This document shows, in pieces, positions 14,165 through 27,692 of a stretch of 64,000 nt of DNA. Origin of the DNA: Cyclina sinensis (lineage: Eukaryota; Mollusca; Bivalvia; Venerida; Veneridae). Every line of letters begins with the position of its first letter. The stretch's first letter is position 1. The position numbers were made by a program, and so were the translations under genes. The stretch is taken from the NCBI GenBank assembly GCA_012932295.1, contig JAAONU010000011.1, positions 16,204,136 to 16,268,135 on the forward strand. The letters are read 5' to 3'. The notes under the pieces were generated by a model, which saw only the letters and a program-made list of their open reading frames with translations, was not told the DNA's origin and did not search any database.

Positions 14165-14700
14165 TTATGCCCCCCACATTGAAAAAGGGAGGGCATATTG
14201 CTTTGCTGCTGTCTGTCGGTCGGTCTGTCTGTCTGTCCACCAACAGTTTCCGTTCATTTTCTTCGCAGAGGTTGCACATACTGAAATAAAATTTGGTATA
14301 CAGATTTATCATAAGAATATCTAGGTCAAGTTCTGTTTTGGGTTTGATCGAGCAATTTTTGACAGAGATATGCCCTTTGGACTTAGACAATTTCCAATTA
14401 TTTGCAGTTTCTGTTCATTTTCTTTGCAGAGGTTGCACATACTGAAATAAAATTTGGCATACCGGGGGTTTCACAAACATCTTTTGTTTACAAGAGATTT
14501 GCTGATTTCCAAATTGTCCAAATTCCAAATTCCATGCTTCAAAAACAGAAAGTCAGGGTCAAGTTTGCAACCTAATTGATGCATGTTAAATATCAATGTT
14601 GTATGTGAAAAAAAGGTCAAGGTAAAGGTCATATTATAGGCAAGGTAAAAGGTCCCTTGCAAAATTATGACGCAGACATGAGTTTTTTTTTTCAAGCCTA
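14165..14700 (-). mobile_element. Pearl-like element fragment (TATGCCCCCC end)
   Basis: It opens with TTTTATGCCCCCCAC, then GGGAGGGCATATTGCTTTGC and a GTCT/GGTC microsatellite (14,213-14,236), the layout of the 3' end of minus-strand elements elsewhere in this window. Two partial units beginning near AACAGTTTCCGTTCATTTTC follow (14,242 and 14,402). The far end is unclear. The equivalent in block B copy 2 is at about 22,438-22,800. Confidence 0.55.
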
Positions 14701-15170
14701 TATAAAACTAGTGATCTTTTGGGTCAGTTTTGACTATAGAGCCATGATTTGAACAATTTTGGTAGAAAATCTTAGACAATGCTACACGCCCTTAAGATTT
14801 ATAATAAGCTTTTTTCTTCTTCAAAAATGTTCCTTGTAAGTTAACTTGTGATCCTCAGGGAGGAGCAAATTTTGACCTTAAGGTCTTTATCTGTGTAACT
14901 TGGAGGACAACAACACACTGCAACTCACTTAATTGGTTTTTGAGTAGATTTTAGATTTGTACTATGTAAGTACCTGTATGTGTGAAAATATGTCAGAATG
15001 ACACTGATGCCCCTTTATGTGCATGAAAAATCCCCAGGATACATGAGAAATGTCAGTTCAGCATGGTGAGACTAAAACAATAGGATGAAGAGTTATCTTC
15101 TCACAAAGCTGAATTACCCATTAGTTTAGTAATTGACTGGAAACTGTTGTTAGACTCCAGGCGGTTTTAA

Positions 15171-15438
15171 TTCCCTCCTCATTGAAGATGAGGGTGTATA
15201 TTTTTTTTGTGAATGTCAGTCTGTAGACTTTGTTTCCAATCAATATCTAAACAATCCTTGGACGCACCTTCCTCAAGATTCATAGACAGGTTAGCTATGA
15301 CCAGTAGATCACCCCTATTATTGTTTTGGGTCTTTAGGTCTAGGGCTAAGGTCAAAGAGGCCTTGAAAAGCAAAACCGTTTATGGTCAATAACTACTGCA
15401 AAGGGCTTTTAATTCGCTGGTTCTTTTATTTACTTTTT
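15171..15438 (-). mobile_element. Short pearl-like fragment next to the larger element
   Basis: It begins with a CCCTCCTCATTGAAGATGAGG hairpin-like end and then GGTGTATATT, similar to other element ends here. It contains one partial unit and is directly followed by the larger element at 15,439. The copy-2 equivalent starts at about 23,308, with a more intact CCCCCCACCCC end. Confidence 0.45.
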
Positions 15439-18400
15439 TAGCTCACCTGAGCAGGAAGTGGTCATGTGAGCTATTGTGATCTCATTTCGTCCGTCATCGG
15501 TCGTCGTGCGTTACATTTTCCTTTAAACAACATCTCCTCCTAAACCACTGGGCCAAAGTTGATGAAACTTGTCAGGGCTGTTCCTTGTATAAAGCTCTTC
15601 CAAAGTTGTTCAAACAAATCAATTTCATGCAGAAAGGAAAAACTTTAAAAATCTTCTTGTCTGAAACCACAAGGCCTAGAGCTTAGATATTTGGTATGTA
15701 GCATCCTCTAGTAGGCCTCTACAGAAGTTGTTCAAATTATTCCTCTATGGTCAAAATTGGCCCCGCCACAGGGGTCTCTGGATTTTACATAGACTTATAT
15801 AGGAAAACTTTTAAAATCTTCTTGTCTGAAACCACAAGGCATAGATATTTGGTATGTAGTATTGTCTAATAGATGTCTACAAAGTTTGTTCAAATTATGT
15901 CCCCAGTGTCAAAATTGGCCACGCCCCAGGAGTCACCTGATTTACATAGACTTGTATAGGAAAAACTTGAGAAATCTTCTTCTCATTAACCAGAAGGCCT
16001 AGATTTTAGATATTTGGTGGGTAGTATTGTGTGGATGACCTTTACAGTGATTGTTCAAATGTTGGCCCTGAGGTCAATATTGGCCCCACCCTAGGGGTCC
16101 TATATGTGTAAAATATGAAATATTTGAACATCTTCTTGTCTGAAACGACAAGGCCCTGTGCCTTAAGATTTGGTATGTAGCATTGTCTAGTGGACCTCTA
16201 CCAACTTTGTTCAAATTATGCCCATGAGGTCAAATTTGGCCCTGCCCCGGGGGTCAATTGATTTTACATAGGCTTACATACAGAAAACTTTGAAAATCTT
16301 CTTGTAGAAGGAGAGATAACATTTTCAGTCGAAATAATATGGAAATTTGTCAGAAAGGTTGCTTTGATCATTTCTAGCTCAAGTTTGAATATGGGTCATC
16401 TGGGTTCAAAACCTAGGCCACAGAGCCCAAAAATAGAAAAACCTTGTTAACACTCTAGAGGTTACATTTTCAGTCCAAATATCCCAGAAATGTGCCAGAA
16501 AGGTTGCTTTGATCATTTCTAGCTTAAGTTCGAATATGGGTCTTCTTCAGTCAAAAACTAGGTCACAGTGCCCAAATATGGAAAAACATTGTTAACACTC
16601 TAGGGATAACATTTTCAGTCCAAATTTCCTGGAAATCTGTCAGAAAGGTTGCTGCAATGATTTCTAGCTCAGATTTGAATAAGGGTTATCTTGGGTCAAA
16701 AACTAGGTCACAGAGCCCAAATATGGAAAAACATTGTCAACACTCTAGAGATAACATTTCAATCCAAATAATCTAGAAATCTGTCAGGAAGGTTGCTTTA
16801 ATGATTTCTAGCTCAAGTTCGAATATGGGTCATCTGGGGTCAAAAACTAGGTCACAGAGCCCAAATATGGAAAAACCTTGTTAACACACTAGAGGTAACA
16901 TTTTCAGTCCAAATAACCTTGAAATTGGTCAGATAGGTTGTTTTGATAATTTCTAGTTCAAGTTTAAATATCGGTCATCTTGGGTCAAAAACTAGGTCAC
17001 AGAGCCCAAATATGGAAAAATCTTCTTAACACTCTAGAGGTAAGATTTTAATTCCAAATAACCTGGAAATTTGTCAGAAAAGTTGATTTTATGATTTCCA
17101 GCTCAAGTTCGAATATGGGTCATCTGGAGTCAAAAACTAGGTCACAGAGCCCAAATATCGAAAAGCCTTGTTAACATTCTAGAGGCTAAATTTTCAGTCC
17201 AAATGTACTAGAAATTTGTCAGAAAGGTTGCTTTGATGATTTTTAGCTCAAGTTCGAATATGGGTCATCTGGGATCAAAAACTAGGTCACAGAGCCAAAA
17301 TATGGAAAAACCTTGTTAACACGCTAGAGGTTACTTTTCAGTCCAAATATCATTGAAATTTGTCAGGAAGGTTGTTTTGATGATTTCTAGCTCAAATTTG
17401 GATATGGGTTATCTGGGATCAAATACATGGTCACAGAGCCCAAATATGTAGAAACCTTTACAACACTCCACAGGTTACATTTTCAGTCCAAATATCCTTG
17501 AAATTTGTCAGACAGGTTGTTTTGACGATTTCTAGCTCAAGTTCGAATATGAGTCATCTTGGGTAAAAAACTAGGTCACAGAGCCCAAATATGGAAAAAC
17601 CTTGTTAACACTCTAGAGGTAAGATTTTAATTCCAAATAACTGGAAATCGAGATCTGTAAAGAAGATTGTTTCAATGGTTTCTAGCTCAATTTTTAATAT
17701 GGCTTATCTAGGGTCAAAAACTAGGTCACAAGGGTAAAAAGTAGAAAAACCTTGTTTATGCTCTAGAGGTTACATTTTCAGTCCAATTATCCTGGAAATT
17801 TGTCAGAAAGATTGATTTAATGATTTCTAGGTCATATTTGGATGTGGGTCATCTGGGATAAAAAAACTAGGTCACAGACCACAAATATGTAAAAACATTT
17901 TTACCACTCCTGAGGATACATTTTCAGTCCAAATATCCTGGAAATTTGTCAGACAGGTTGTTTTGACGATTTCTAGCTCAAGTTTGTATATGGGCCATCT
18001 GGGTTCAGAAACTAGGTCACAGAGCCCAAATAAAAAAAAACATTGTTAACACTCTAGAGGCTACACTTTCAGTCCAAATGTTCTGGAAATTTGTCAAAAA
18101 GGTTGTTTCGATGATTTCTAAGTCAAATTTGGATATGGGCCATTATGGTTCAGAAACTAGGTCACAGAGCCCAAATATCAAAAAACTTTGTGAACACTCT
18201 AGAGGCTACATTTTTAGTTCAAATGTTCTGGAAATTTGTCAGAAAGGTTGTTTCGATGATTTCTAGGTCAAATTTGAATATGGGCCATCTGGGTTCAGAA
18301 CGTAGGTCACAGAGCCCAAATATCAAAAAACTTTGTAAACACTCTAGAGGCTACATTTTCAGTTCAAATGTTCTGGAAATTTGTCAGAAAGGTTGTTTTG

Positions 18401-18669
18401 ATGATTTCTAGGTCAAATTTGGATATGGTTCATCTGGGATCAAAAACTAGGTTACAGAGCCCAAATATTGAAACATCTTGTTAATACTCTAGAGGTAAGA
18501 TTTTAATTCCAAATAACCTGGAAATTTGTCAGAAAGATTGCTTCTAAGATTTCTAGCTCAAGTTTGGAATATGGGTCATCTGGGGTCAATTAACTAGGTC
18601 CATATCAACTTTGTTAAAAGCAGTTATACTCAGGTGAGCGATACAGGGCCATCATGGCCCTCTTGTTTG
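15439..18669 (-). mobile_element. Pearl-type non-autonomous element 1 (in block B1)
   Basis: Read on the minus strand, the 5' end (18,669) has a GGGCCATgATGGCCC palindrome followed by TATCGCTCACCTGAG. A tandem core of about 145 bp units comes next (about 18,600-16,320), marked by CTCTAGAG, GTTAAC and ACTAGGTCACAGAGCCC. A second core follows with ~170 bp units (about 16,290-15,560), marked by CTTCTTGTCTGAAACCACAAGG. A GACG-type microsatellite and a terminal hairpin with AGCTCAC/GTGAGCT arms (15,440-15,472) end it. It encodes no protein. The layout fits the pearl family described in oysters, thought to be moved by helitron-like elements; that assignment is from layout only. Confidence 0.75.
16320..18600 (-). 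repeat. Tandem array of ~145 bp units (core of pearl-type element 1)
   Basis: About 15 to 16 diverged units, recognisable by the recurring ATTTGTCAGAAAGGTTG, GATTTCTAGCTCAAG and GGGTCATCTGGG words. Units differ by point changes and small indels, so this is an old array rather than a recent satellite. Short open frames at 18,078-18,411 are by-products of the repeat. Confidence 0.85.
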
Positions 18670-19234
18670 AAAATGGGAGTGTTCGGGGTTTCTTGAATTC
18701 ATGCTTTTTCCTAAAACGCATAATTTATATATTCACGGAAGTTGATCATGTGCACCTGTTTGAAATAAATCCGTCATATATCAGTATAGAATAATGTTCC
18801 GAAAAAAATGTACACATAAGCTGCAACCACTAGATTTATTACCCAACAACGCATTTAAGCAATATCTTCGAAAGGAATTTCAGATATTTTATGCACAAAA
18901 ATTTGAAAAATTGCTAAAAAAAACAAAAACGGATGTATCAGACATTGAATATTGATTTGCATCTGTCATCCATGAAAGACTTTCACTCTCAGTGGGTTGT
19001 AAACTGTGAAAATATTATTTGTTTAAATACTAGTAACAACCTGGTATTGTAAAGTTTGTTTGTCGGCCAATTTGCCAGTTATTATTAAAATTAAAACATG
19101 TTTATAACATGAATGAAAATACATTTTTTCCTGTATTTCTGTCATTACTGAATTTCAGATAAAACATTGCATGATCAAATATGTCCTGCTATATAAAATA
19201 AATTTGATTAAAAAGGTGTATTTTCTGACTTTAA

Positions 19235-19704
19235 AGGGATACACAGGCAAATGAATGCCAAAAAATTAAAACTGATATTATTTGCTCAAATCACGTTCAA
19301 TATGAAGAACTTTAAATTCCCAGTATGTTTGCCCATATAAATAAAGTGAAACGCGGGCTTGAACGTAAATATTTGAATGTTCTTTAACTGAAAGTAAAAC
19401 GCGAACGGTTATTTTAAATAGGTCATGTGACAAAAACAGCCAATCGTCGTTTCTCTTGGGTTGCTTTTTGCTGTAGATCACGTGACAGGTACTTCAACCA
19501 TCCAATCATTCACTGCAAAATTGAGCGCGAAATCTAAATTTTCTATCTAGAATAGGGTCAAGTTAGGAAACCACCCGGTTTTTCATTTAAATAGAGGAAA
19601 TCTTTGTTACTGGGACTGATCATTGTATTCGTTTCGAGCGCATTTATAGTATATTGATTGAAGACACGTGAAAGAAAACATAAAACTTTTGCCTGTATAT
19701 CCCT
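19235..19704. mobile_element. TTAA-flanked MITE, copy 1
   Basis: The inverted ends begin AGGGATACACAGGCAAA on the left and, as reverse complement, AGGGATATACAGGCAAA on the right. Both are flanked by TTAA (19,231-19,234 and 19,705-19,708), the target used by piggyBac-type transposases. At 470 bp it is non-autonomous. Inside are CACGTGAC and CCAATCA motifs, shared by descent with the copy at 27,254-27,692, which is 31 bp shorter. Confidence 0.8.
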
Positions 19705-19879
19705 TTAAGGGTTACTTCCCTTATTTTAACTGTTAACACATCGGATGCAAACTACAGTAAGGTTAGATGTTATTTTGCATATCAAAACATATAACTATTT
19801 CACAGATTTTTGAATTTGCGGGATATAAACATCCACCAATATAGCGAAAATTAAATAAAAACAGCGAGTCAAGGCTGGT

Positions 19880-20240
19880 TGCTCATGGCCAGCAGATGAC
19901 TCCTTTAGTTTTTAGGGTCACTAGATGAAAGGTCAAGGTCATATTGATCACTGAGTGATAAATGGTTTCTGATAAATAAATAGAGAATGCTTGGGTCGAA
20001 AGTCTTTAAACTTGCAATGCTGATTGATACTGACCTGTAGATGATTCATACTGCTTTTGGAGTCACTTGGTCAAAGTTCAAGATCAGATAGAACATTAAC
20101 AGCACAATGGTTTCCCGTCATTAACTAGAAAACCCTTGAGCATTGGTTCCTCAGACTTGCTATGTAGGTTGGCCCGTTCTGGAGATGACTCCTATTGTCT
20201 TTGAGGTTATAAGGTTAAAAGTCAAGGTCACAGTGGCCAT
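19880..20240. repeat. Two diverged ~165 bp units carrying TCAAGGTCA
   Basis: Two tandem units share GACTCCTTTAG or GACTCCTATTG, GTCAAGGTCA and the TAACTAGA words of the array at 48,300-49,700. No element ends are clear. The copy in block B2 is at about 27,860-28,230. Confidence 0.55.
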
Positions 20241-22570
20241 AAACCATAAAGAGGAAAACAACTAGAAAATCTTTGGGCCTTGCTGCCTCAAAACTTCCTA
20301 CCAACACACCTTCCCACTTACCTACCTCCCCATGCAGTATTGTACTTTTTTTGTGTTCTCTAGTAATTGAACTTTATACATTTTATAAAAGTGTCATTGA
20401 CATTATCTACAGTTTCTCTTACTCATTTTTTTTTGCCATGGCCAACAGATTTTGATTTTAGAATCCCTGGCATCCTCCACTTAATGTACTGACACAAGTC
20501 CCTGTGCTTCTTCCTTCCTATACTTCTATGACTGCCTCTAGCGATAAGGTGTTAGGGGGGCATGTATGTTTGTTTAAATGTTCTGTTGTATCAAGTGGGT
20601 CTCAAGTGGAGTCAATTTTGATATCATATTGAAACATTATTGTAACAATCTTGGTAGAGGTCCACAACACATTGCTACACAAAAAGGACACAGAGGGCAG
20701 AGGTTGCTGCAATAATTTCTAGCTCAAGTTCTTTGGGCATAAATTGAATGATCTTGTGGTAGACCACTATACAACATACTGCATGTCAAATACTTAATGT
20801 AATGTGTGTGAATATAATGTGTATGAGTATTTATAAGAAAGAAATTATCTGAGGAACAGGTGTAACTATTAATGTATAATTTTGCTATGTCTTCTCATAT
20901 GTATGTACACCATGTCTACTTCTGAAATGACAATAAATAATCTCTCACAATACGTCATGTCATTTCTATTTTGAAACATTTCAGTGTTTAAGCTTGCTTG
21001 TTTGTGATCAGAAGCAAGGTATCCTAGAGTATATGAAAAGTGACGAAGTGTTCTATAGAGTGGATAGATTGCTTTTCCTAGGTGTCTATTTTGTATTTAG
21101 ACTGTTCCAGAAATTAGAACCTCGCAAATTACCTCCCGTGTCCGCCATTAAGGGTCTTTGATTTGAAGTAGTTTTATAATGCCAAGTGTAGAAAAGGTCC
21201 TATGTTTTATTGCCCTAATGTGATTGTGACATTGCATGTTAGAAAGACAGATTCTTATAAACCACAATATCATGTCGCATTTATTATCACCAAAGATCTA
21301 TCCCATGGTTTTCTTACTGAAAAAAGTATATTAACGTTTTTTGGTGATATCTCACACCTGTCCTGTTAAATTGTTAAATAATGTTCTCGTTATATTCTTA
21401 TGTGATTCTTTTTATTTGATCAAAATTCCTAGAAAAACTATTAAAAAAGTACATGTATCTGTCTTTGAATAAAATCTGACTTAACGTTAAGGTACAGTTA
21501 TATAGGTGTCATAATAATCTTGTTTTCCTGAGTACAAGAAATATCAACAATAATTCTGTTAATAATGATGACAAGAAGAAGGTAAGCAAATGTATCATTC
21601 TAAGATCAATATTTTACAAACGTGTGCTTTGCAGCTACTTTTTTCTTCAGACACAAACTCACATGAGGTGTATATCAATACCTTTTAAAAACAAATTTCC
21701 TAAATGCAAGAAATAAAGTATAGAAATTAAAAGAGATCTATATGACAATAACTAGATGCTAATTTTATAAGTTCTTGAATGGCTTGCTTGTAAAAAAGAA
21801 TATATGTTCTTTAATTTTATAAAACAATCTGGCACAAATAAAGTGTTTTATAGCCTTCAGGCATTTTCACTAGAGCAAATTTCATTATCAAAGCATTTTA
21901 CTGTTACTGATCAAGCAAGACCGACAATGACAGTTATCAGTGACTTATCAAAACAAACAATATTTCATCCCCATAGTACGTAACTACATTTCCTACACCA
22001 CAGGACACTGTGAAAGACAAAAGACAGTTTGATAATTGAAGCACTAAATACTGAACCTTCACTGTCAATATTCTTTGAAACGGTATCAAAGAATAAAACA
22101 GGCTTTGGTTAAAATAGAGTGAACAGGCGGTTTTTGAGCAAGATGTTTCATTTTGTTAATTTTGTCAGTTTTCACACTTGTTCAATTAATTAAAACCATA
22201 CTTTCGAAAAGAAGAGCAGTGCTGTCATGTGTTTTACACAACATAAGCTTCCATTTTGAACAGCCCATGGTCTTTTTTTCACAATCATTCATATGTTCAA
22301 TAATTTAATATTAATAAATATAATGACAAATTGAGTTTCTAATGTGGCGATCAAGATAAATATTACAATGAATTGCAATTCTAAAGATGGCACATGAAGC
22401 CTGTAACTGTACATCAATATTTTTTGTTTCCTGTTCTTTTTATGCCCCCACCCATTGAAAAAGGGAGGGCATATTGCTTTGCTGCCGTCGGTCGGTCTGT
22501 ATGTCCACCAACAGTTTCCGTTCATTTTCTTGGCAGAGGTTGCACAGACTGAAATAAAATTTGGTATACC

Positions 22571-22585
22571 GGGGGGGGGGGGGGG
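22571..22585 (+). repeat. 15-base poly(G) tract
   Basis: Copy 1 of block B has only five G here (14,463-14,467), so the run expanded or was mis-sequenced in copy 2. Confidence 0.9.
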
Positions 22586-23578
22586 CACAAACATCTTTTG
22601 TTTACAGGAGATTTGCTGATTTCCAAATTGTCCAATTCTAAATTCCATGCTTCAAAAACAGAAGGTCAGGGTCAAGTTTGCAACCTAATTGATACATGTT
22701 AAATATCAATGCTGTATGTGAAAAGAAGGTCAAAGTAAAGGTCATATTATAGGCAAGGTAAAAGGTTCTTTGCAAAATTATGATGCAGACATTTGTGTTT
22801 TCATTCAAGCCTATATAAAACTAGTGATCTTTTGGGTCAGTTTTGACTATAGAACCATGATTTGAACAATTTTGGTAAAAAAAAACTAGACAATGCTACA
22901 TACACATCCTTAAGATTTATGATAAGTTTTTTTCTTCTTCAAAAATGTCCTTTGTAAGTTAACTTGTGATCCTCAGGGAGGAGCAAATTTTGACCTTAAG
23001 GTCTTTATCTGTGTAACTTGGAGGACAACAACACACTGCAACTCACTTAATATCCAAGCTGTAGGTCTTAAGGTTTTTCAGTAGATTTAAAGATTTTTAC
23101 TATGTAAGTACCTGTATGTGTGAAAATATATCAGAATGGCACTGATGCCCCTTTATGTGCATGAAAAATCCCCAGGATACATGAGAAATGTCAGTTCAGC
23201 ATGGTGAGACTAAAACAATAGGATGAAGAGTTATCTTCTCACAAAGCTGAATTACCCATTAGTTTAGCAATTGACTGGAAACTGTTGTTAGACTCCAGGC
23301 GGTTTTTATCCCCCCACCCCATTGAAGATGAGGGTGTATATTGTTTTGCAAATGTCAGTCTGTAGACACTTTGTTTCCAATCAATATCTAGACAACCCTT
23401 GGACGCACCTTCCTCAAGATTCATAGACAGGTTATCTATGACCAGGAGATCACCCCTATTATTTTTGGGGTCTGTAGGTCTAAGGCCAAGGTCAAAGAGA
23501 CCTTGAAAAGCAAAACCGTTTATGGTCAATAACTACTGCAAAGGGCTTTAAATTCTTTGGTTCTTTCATTTGCTTTGT

Positions 23579-26500
23579 TAGCTCACCTGAGCACGAAGTG
23601 CTCATGTGAGCTATTGTGATCTCATTTCGTCCGTCGCCCGTCGTCGTGCGTTAGTGCGTTCGTGCGTTAGTGCGTCAACATTTTCCTTTAAACAACATCT
23701 CCTCCTAAACCACAGGGCCAAAGTTGATGAAACTTGTCAGGAATGTTCCTTGTATAAAGTTCTTCCAAAGTTGTTCAAAGAAATCAATTCCATGCAGAAC
23801 TATGGTTGCCATGGCAACCGAAAGGAAAAACTTTCAAAATCTTCTTGTCTGAACCCACAAGGCCTAGAGCTTAGATATTTGGTATGTAGCATCCTCTAGT
23901 AGGCCTCTACAGAAGTTGTTCAAATTATTCCCCTAGGGTCAAAATTGGCCCCGCCACAGGGGTCTCTGGATTTTACATAGACTTATATAGGGAAACTTTT
24001 AAAATCTTCTTGTCTGAAACCACAAGGCAAAGAGCTTAGATATTTGGTATGTTGTATTGTCTAATAGATGTCTACAAAGTTTGTTCAAATTATGTTCCAA
24101 GGGTCAAAATTGGCCACGCCCCAGGAGTCACTTGATTTATATAGACTTGTATAGGAAAATTGAAAAATTTTCTTCTCATTAACCAGAAGGCCTAGACTTT
24201 AGATATTTGGTGTGTAGTATTGTGTGGATGACCTTTACCAAGATTGTTTAAATGTTGGCTCTGGGGTCAAAATTGGCCCCGCCCTAGGGGTCCTATATGT
24301 GTTAAATATGAAATATTTGAAAATCTTCTTGTCTGAAACGACAAGGCCCTGAGCCTTAAGATTTGGCATGTAGCATTGTCTAGTGGACCTCTACCAAGTT
24401 TGTTCAAATTTTGCCCCTGGGATCAAATTTGGCCCTGCCCCGGGGGTCAATTGATTTTACATAGGCTTACATACAGAAAACTTTGAAAATCTTCTTGTAG
24501 AAAGAGAGGTAACATTTTCAGTCCAAATAATATGGAAATTTGTCAGAAAGGTTGCTTTGATGATTTCTAGCTCAAGTTCGAATATGGGTCATCTGGGTTC
24601 AAAACGTAGGTCACAGGAGCCCAAAAATAGAAAAACCTTGTTAACGCTCTAGACGTTACATTTTCAGTCAAAATTTCCCAGAAATTTGTCAGAAAGGTTG
24701 CTGCAATGATTTCTAGCTCAGGTTTAAATATGAGTCATCTGCGGTCAAAAACTAGGTCACAGAGCCCAAATATGGAAAACCCTTGTTAACACGCTAGAGG
24801 TAACATTTTCAGTCCAAATAACCTTGAAATTTGTCAGAAAGATTGTTTCAATAATTTTTCGCTCAGTTTTGAATATGGGTTATCTGGGGTCAAAAACTAG
24901 GTCATGGGACCAAAAAGAAGAAAAACCTTGCTAATGCTTTAAAGGTTACATTCTCAGTCCAAATAATCTGGAAATTTGTCAGATAGGTTGTTTTGATGAT
25001 TTCTAGTTCAAGTTTAAATATCGGTCATCTTGGGTCAAAAACTAGGTCACAGAGCCCAAATATGAAAAAAACCTTATTAACATTTTAGAGGTAAGATTTT
25101 TACTCTAAATAACCTGGAAATCTGTCAGAAAAGTTGATTTTATGATTTCTAGCTCAAGTTTGAAAAAGGGTCATTTTTAGTCAATAACTAAGTCACAAAG
25201 CCAAAATATGGTAAAACCTTGTTAACATTCTAGAGGCTAGATTTTCAGTCCAAATGTCCTTGAAATTTGTCAGAAAGGTTGCTTTGATGATTTGTAGCTC
25301 AAGTTCGAGTATGGGTCATCTGGGGTCAAAAACTAGGTCACGGAGCCAAAATATGGAAAAACCTTGTTAACACGCTAGAGGTTACTTTTCAGTCCAAATA
25401 TCCTTGAAATTTCTCAGAAAGGTTGTTTCGATGATTTCTAGCTCAAATTTGGATATGGATTATCTGGGATCAAATACAAGGTCACAGAGCCCAAATAAAT
25501 ATGTAGAAACCCTTTAAACACTCCAGAGGTTACATTTTCAGTCCAAATATCCTGGAAATTTGTCAGATAGGTTGTTTTGACGATTTCTAGCTCAAGTTCG
25601 AATATGGGTCATCTTTGGTCAAAAACTATATCACAGAGCCCAAATATGGAAAAACTTTGTTAACACTCTAGAGGTAAGATTTCAATTCCAAATAACCTGG
25701 AAATCTGACAGGAAGATTGTTTCGATGGTTTCTAGCTCAATTTTTAATATGGGTTATCTGGGGTCAAAAACTAGGTCACAAGGGTAAAAAGTAGAAAAAC
25801 CTTGTTAATGCTCTAGAGGTTACATTTTCAGTCCAAGTATCCTGGAAATTTGTCAGATAGGTTGATTCAATGATTTCTAACTCATATTTGGATATGGGTC
25901 ATCTGGGATAAAAAAACTAGGTCACAGACCTCAAATATGTAAAAACCTTTTTAACATTCCAGAGGTTAGATTTTCAGTCCAATTGTCCTAAAAATTTGTC
26001 AGGAAGGTTGTTTTGACGATTTCTAGCTCAGGTTTGAATATGGGTCATCTTTGGTCAAAAAATGGTCACAGAGCCCAAATATTGAAAAACATTGTTAACA
26101 CTCTAGAAGTAAACTTTTAATTCCGAATAACCTGGAAATTTGTCAGAAAGGTTGCTGCAATGATTTCTACCTCAAGTTAGAATATGGGCCATCTGGGTTC
26201 AGAAACTAGGTCACAGAGCCCAAATATCAAAAAAACTTTGTAAACTTTGCCCAAATAAATATGTAGAAACCCTTTTAACACTCCAGAGATTACATTTTCA
26301 GTCCAAATGTTCTGGAAATTTGTCAGAAAGGTTGTTTTGATGATTTCTAGGTCAAATTTGGATATGGGTCATCTGGGATCAAAAACTAGGTCACAGGGCC
26401 CAAATATTGAAAAACCTTGTTAACACTCTAGAGGTAAGATTTTAATTCCAAATAACCTGGAAATTTGTCAGAAAGATTGCTTCTATGATTTCTAGCTCAA

Positions 26501-26608
26501 GTTTGGAATATGGGTCATCTGGGGTCAATTAACTAGGTCCATATCAACTTTGTTAAAAGCAGTTATACTCAGGTGAGAGATACAGGGCCATCATGGCCCT
26601 CTTGTTTG
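23579..26608 (-). mobile_element. Pearl-type non-autonomous element 2 (in block B2)
   Basis: This is the copy of 15,439-18,669. Its minus-strand 3' hairpin is the better preserved: at 23,580-23,612 the arms AGCTCAC/GTGAGCT enclose TGAGCAC-GAA-GTGCTCA, giving two seven-pair stems separated by single unpaired bases and a three-base loop. The microsatellite has become TCGTGCGTTAGTGCG (23,642-23,675). The core has fewer and rearranged 145 bp units, including a partial unit inserted near 26,240-26,300. Confidence 0.75.
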
Positions 26609-27253
26609 AAAATGGAAGTGTTCGGGGTTTCTTGAATTCAAGCTTTTTCCTAAAACACAAAATCTATATATTCACGGAAGTTGATCATGTGCACCTGTTT
26701 GAAATAAATCTGTCATATATCAGTATAGAATAATGTTGCGAAAAATATGTACAGACAACCTGCAACCATTAGATTTATAACCCAACAACGCATTTAAGCA
26801 ATATCTTTGAAAGTAATTTCAGATATTTTATGCACAAACAGTCGAAAAATTGCTAAAAACAAAACGGATGTATCAGACATTGAATATTGAAATCTGCCTC
26901 TGTCATCCATGAAAGACTTTCACTCTCAGTGGGTGGTAAACACTTTCAATAGCATGTCACAACAAACAGACATGACAAAAAATTGTTCAAATTAAATGGT
27001 TTAGAATGAAAACTGTGAAAATATTATTTGTTTAAATACTAGTAACAGCCTGGTATTGTAAAGTTTGTTTGTCGGCCAATTTGCCAGTTATTATTAAAAT
27101 TAAAACATGTTTATAACATCATGAATGAAAATACATTTTTTTTCTGTATTAAATTTTCTGTCATAACTGAATTTCAGTTAATATATTGCATGATTAAATA
27201 TGTTCTGCTATATAAAATAAATTTGATTAAAAAGGTGTATTTTCTGACTTTAA

Positions 27254-27692
27254 AGGGACACACAGGTAAATGAATGCCAAAAAATTAAAACTGATATTAT
27301 TTGCTCAAATCACGTTCAATATGAAGAACTTTAAATTCCCAGTATGTTTGCCCATATAAATAAAGTGAAACGCGGGCTTGAACGTAAATATTTGAATGTT
27401 CTTTAACTGAAAGTAGGTCATGGGACAAAAACAGCAAATCGTCGTTTCTCTTGGGTTGCTGTAGATCACGTGACAGGTACTTCAACCGTCCAATCATTCA
27501 CTGCAAAATTGAGCGCGAAATCTAAATTTTCTATCTAGAATAGGGTCAAATTAGGAAACCACCCGGTTTTTCATTTAAATAGAGGAAATCTTTGTTACTA
27601 AGACTTATCATTGTATTCATTTCGAGCGCATTTATAGTATATTGATTGAAGAAACGTGAAAGAAAACATAAAACTTTTGCCTGTATATCCCT
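27254..27692. mobile_element. TTAA-flanked MITE, copy 2
   Basis: Counterpart of 19,235-19,704 with TTAA at 27,250-27,253 and 27,693-27,696. It lacks about 30 bp around 27,415-27,460 compared with copy 1. It moved by duplication of block B, not by transposition, since the flanks match as well. Confidence 0.8.

Larger units (their letters stand above)
12550..20805. repeat. Duplication block B, copy 1
   Basis: This block starts inside the A tail and is repeated in the same order at 20,806-28,781. The offset shrinks from 8,262 to 7,983 bp because copy 2 has lost pieces of its pearl-type element and MITE. Contents in order: AT-rich DNA, an element of the GGGCATATTG type (14,165), a second such start (15,171), a pearl-type element, a TTAA MITE, and two ~165 bp units with GGTCAAGGTCA. 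There is no credible protein-coding gene. Confidence 0.9.

Noticed and set aside
18078..18411. Overlapping 62- and 88-codon frames
   Set aside because: They are created by tandem ~145 bp units and share repeated peptides for that reason only.
19278..19481. 67-codon minus frame, also seen at 27,297-27,497
   Set aside because: It lies within a TTAA MITE, and the second copy has lost about 30 bp internally. There is no sign of selection for protein.
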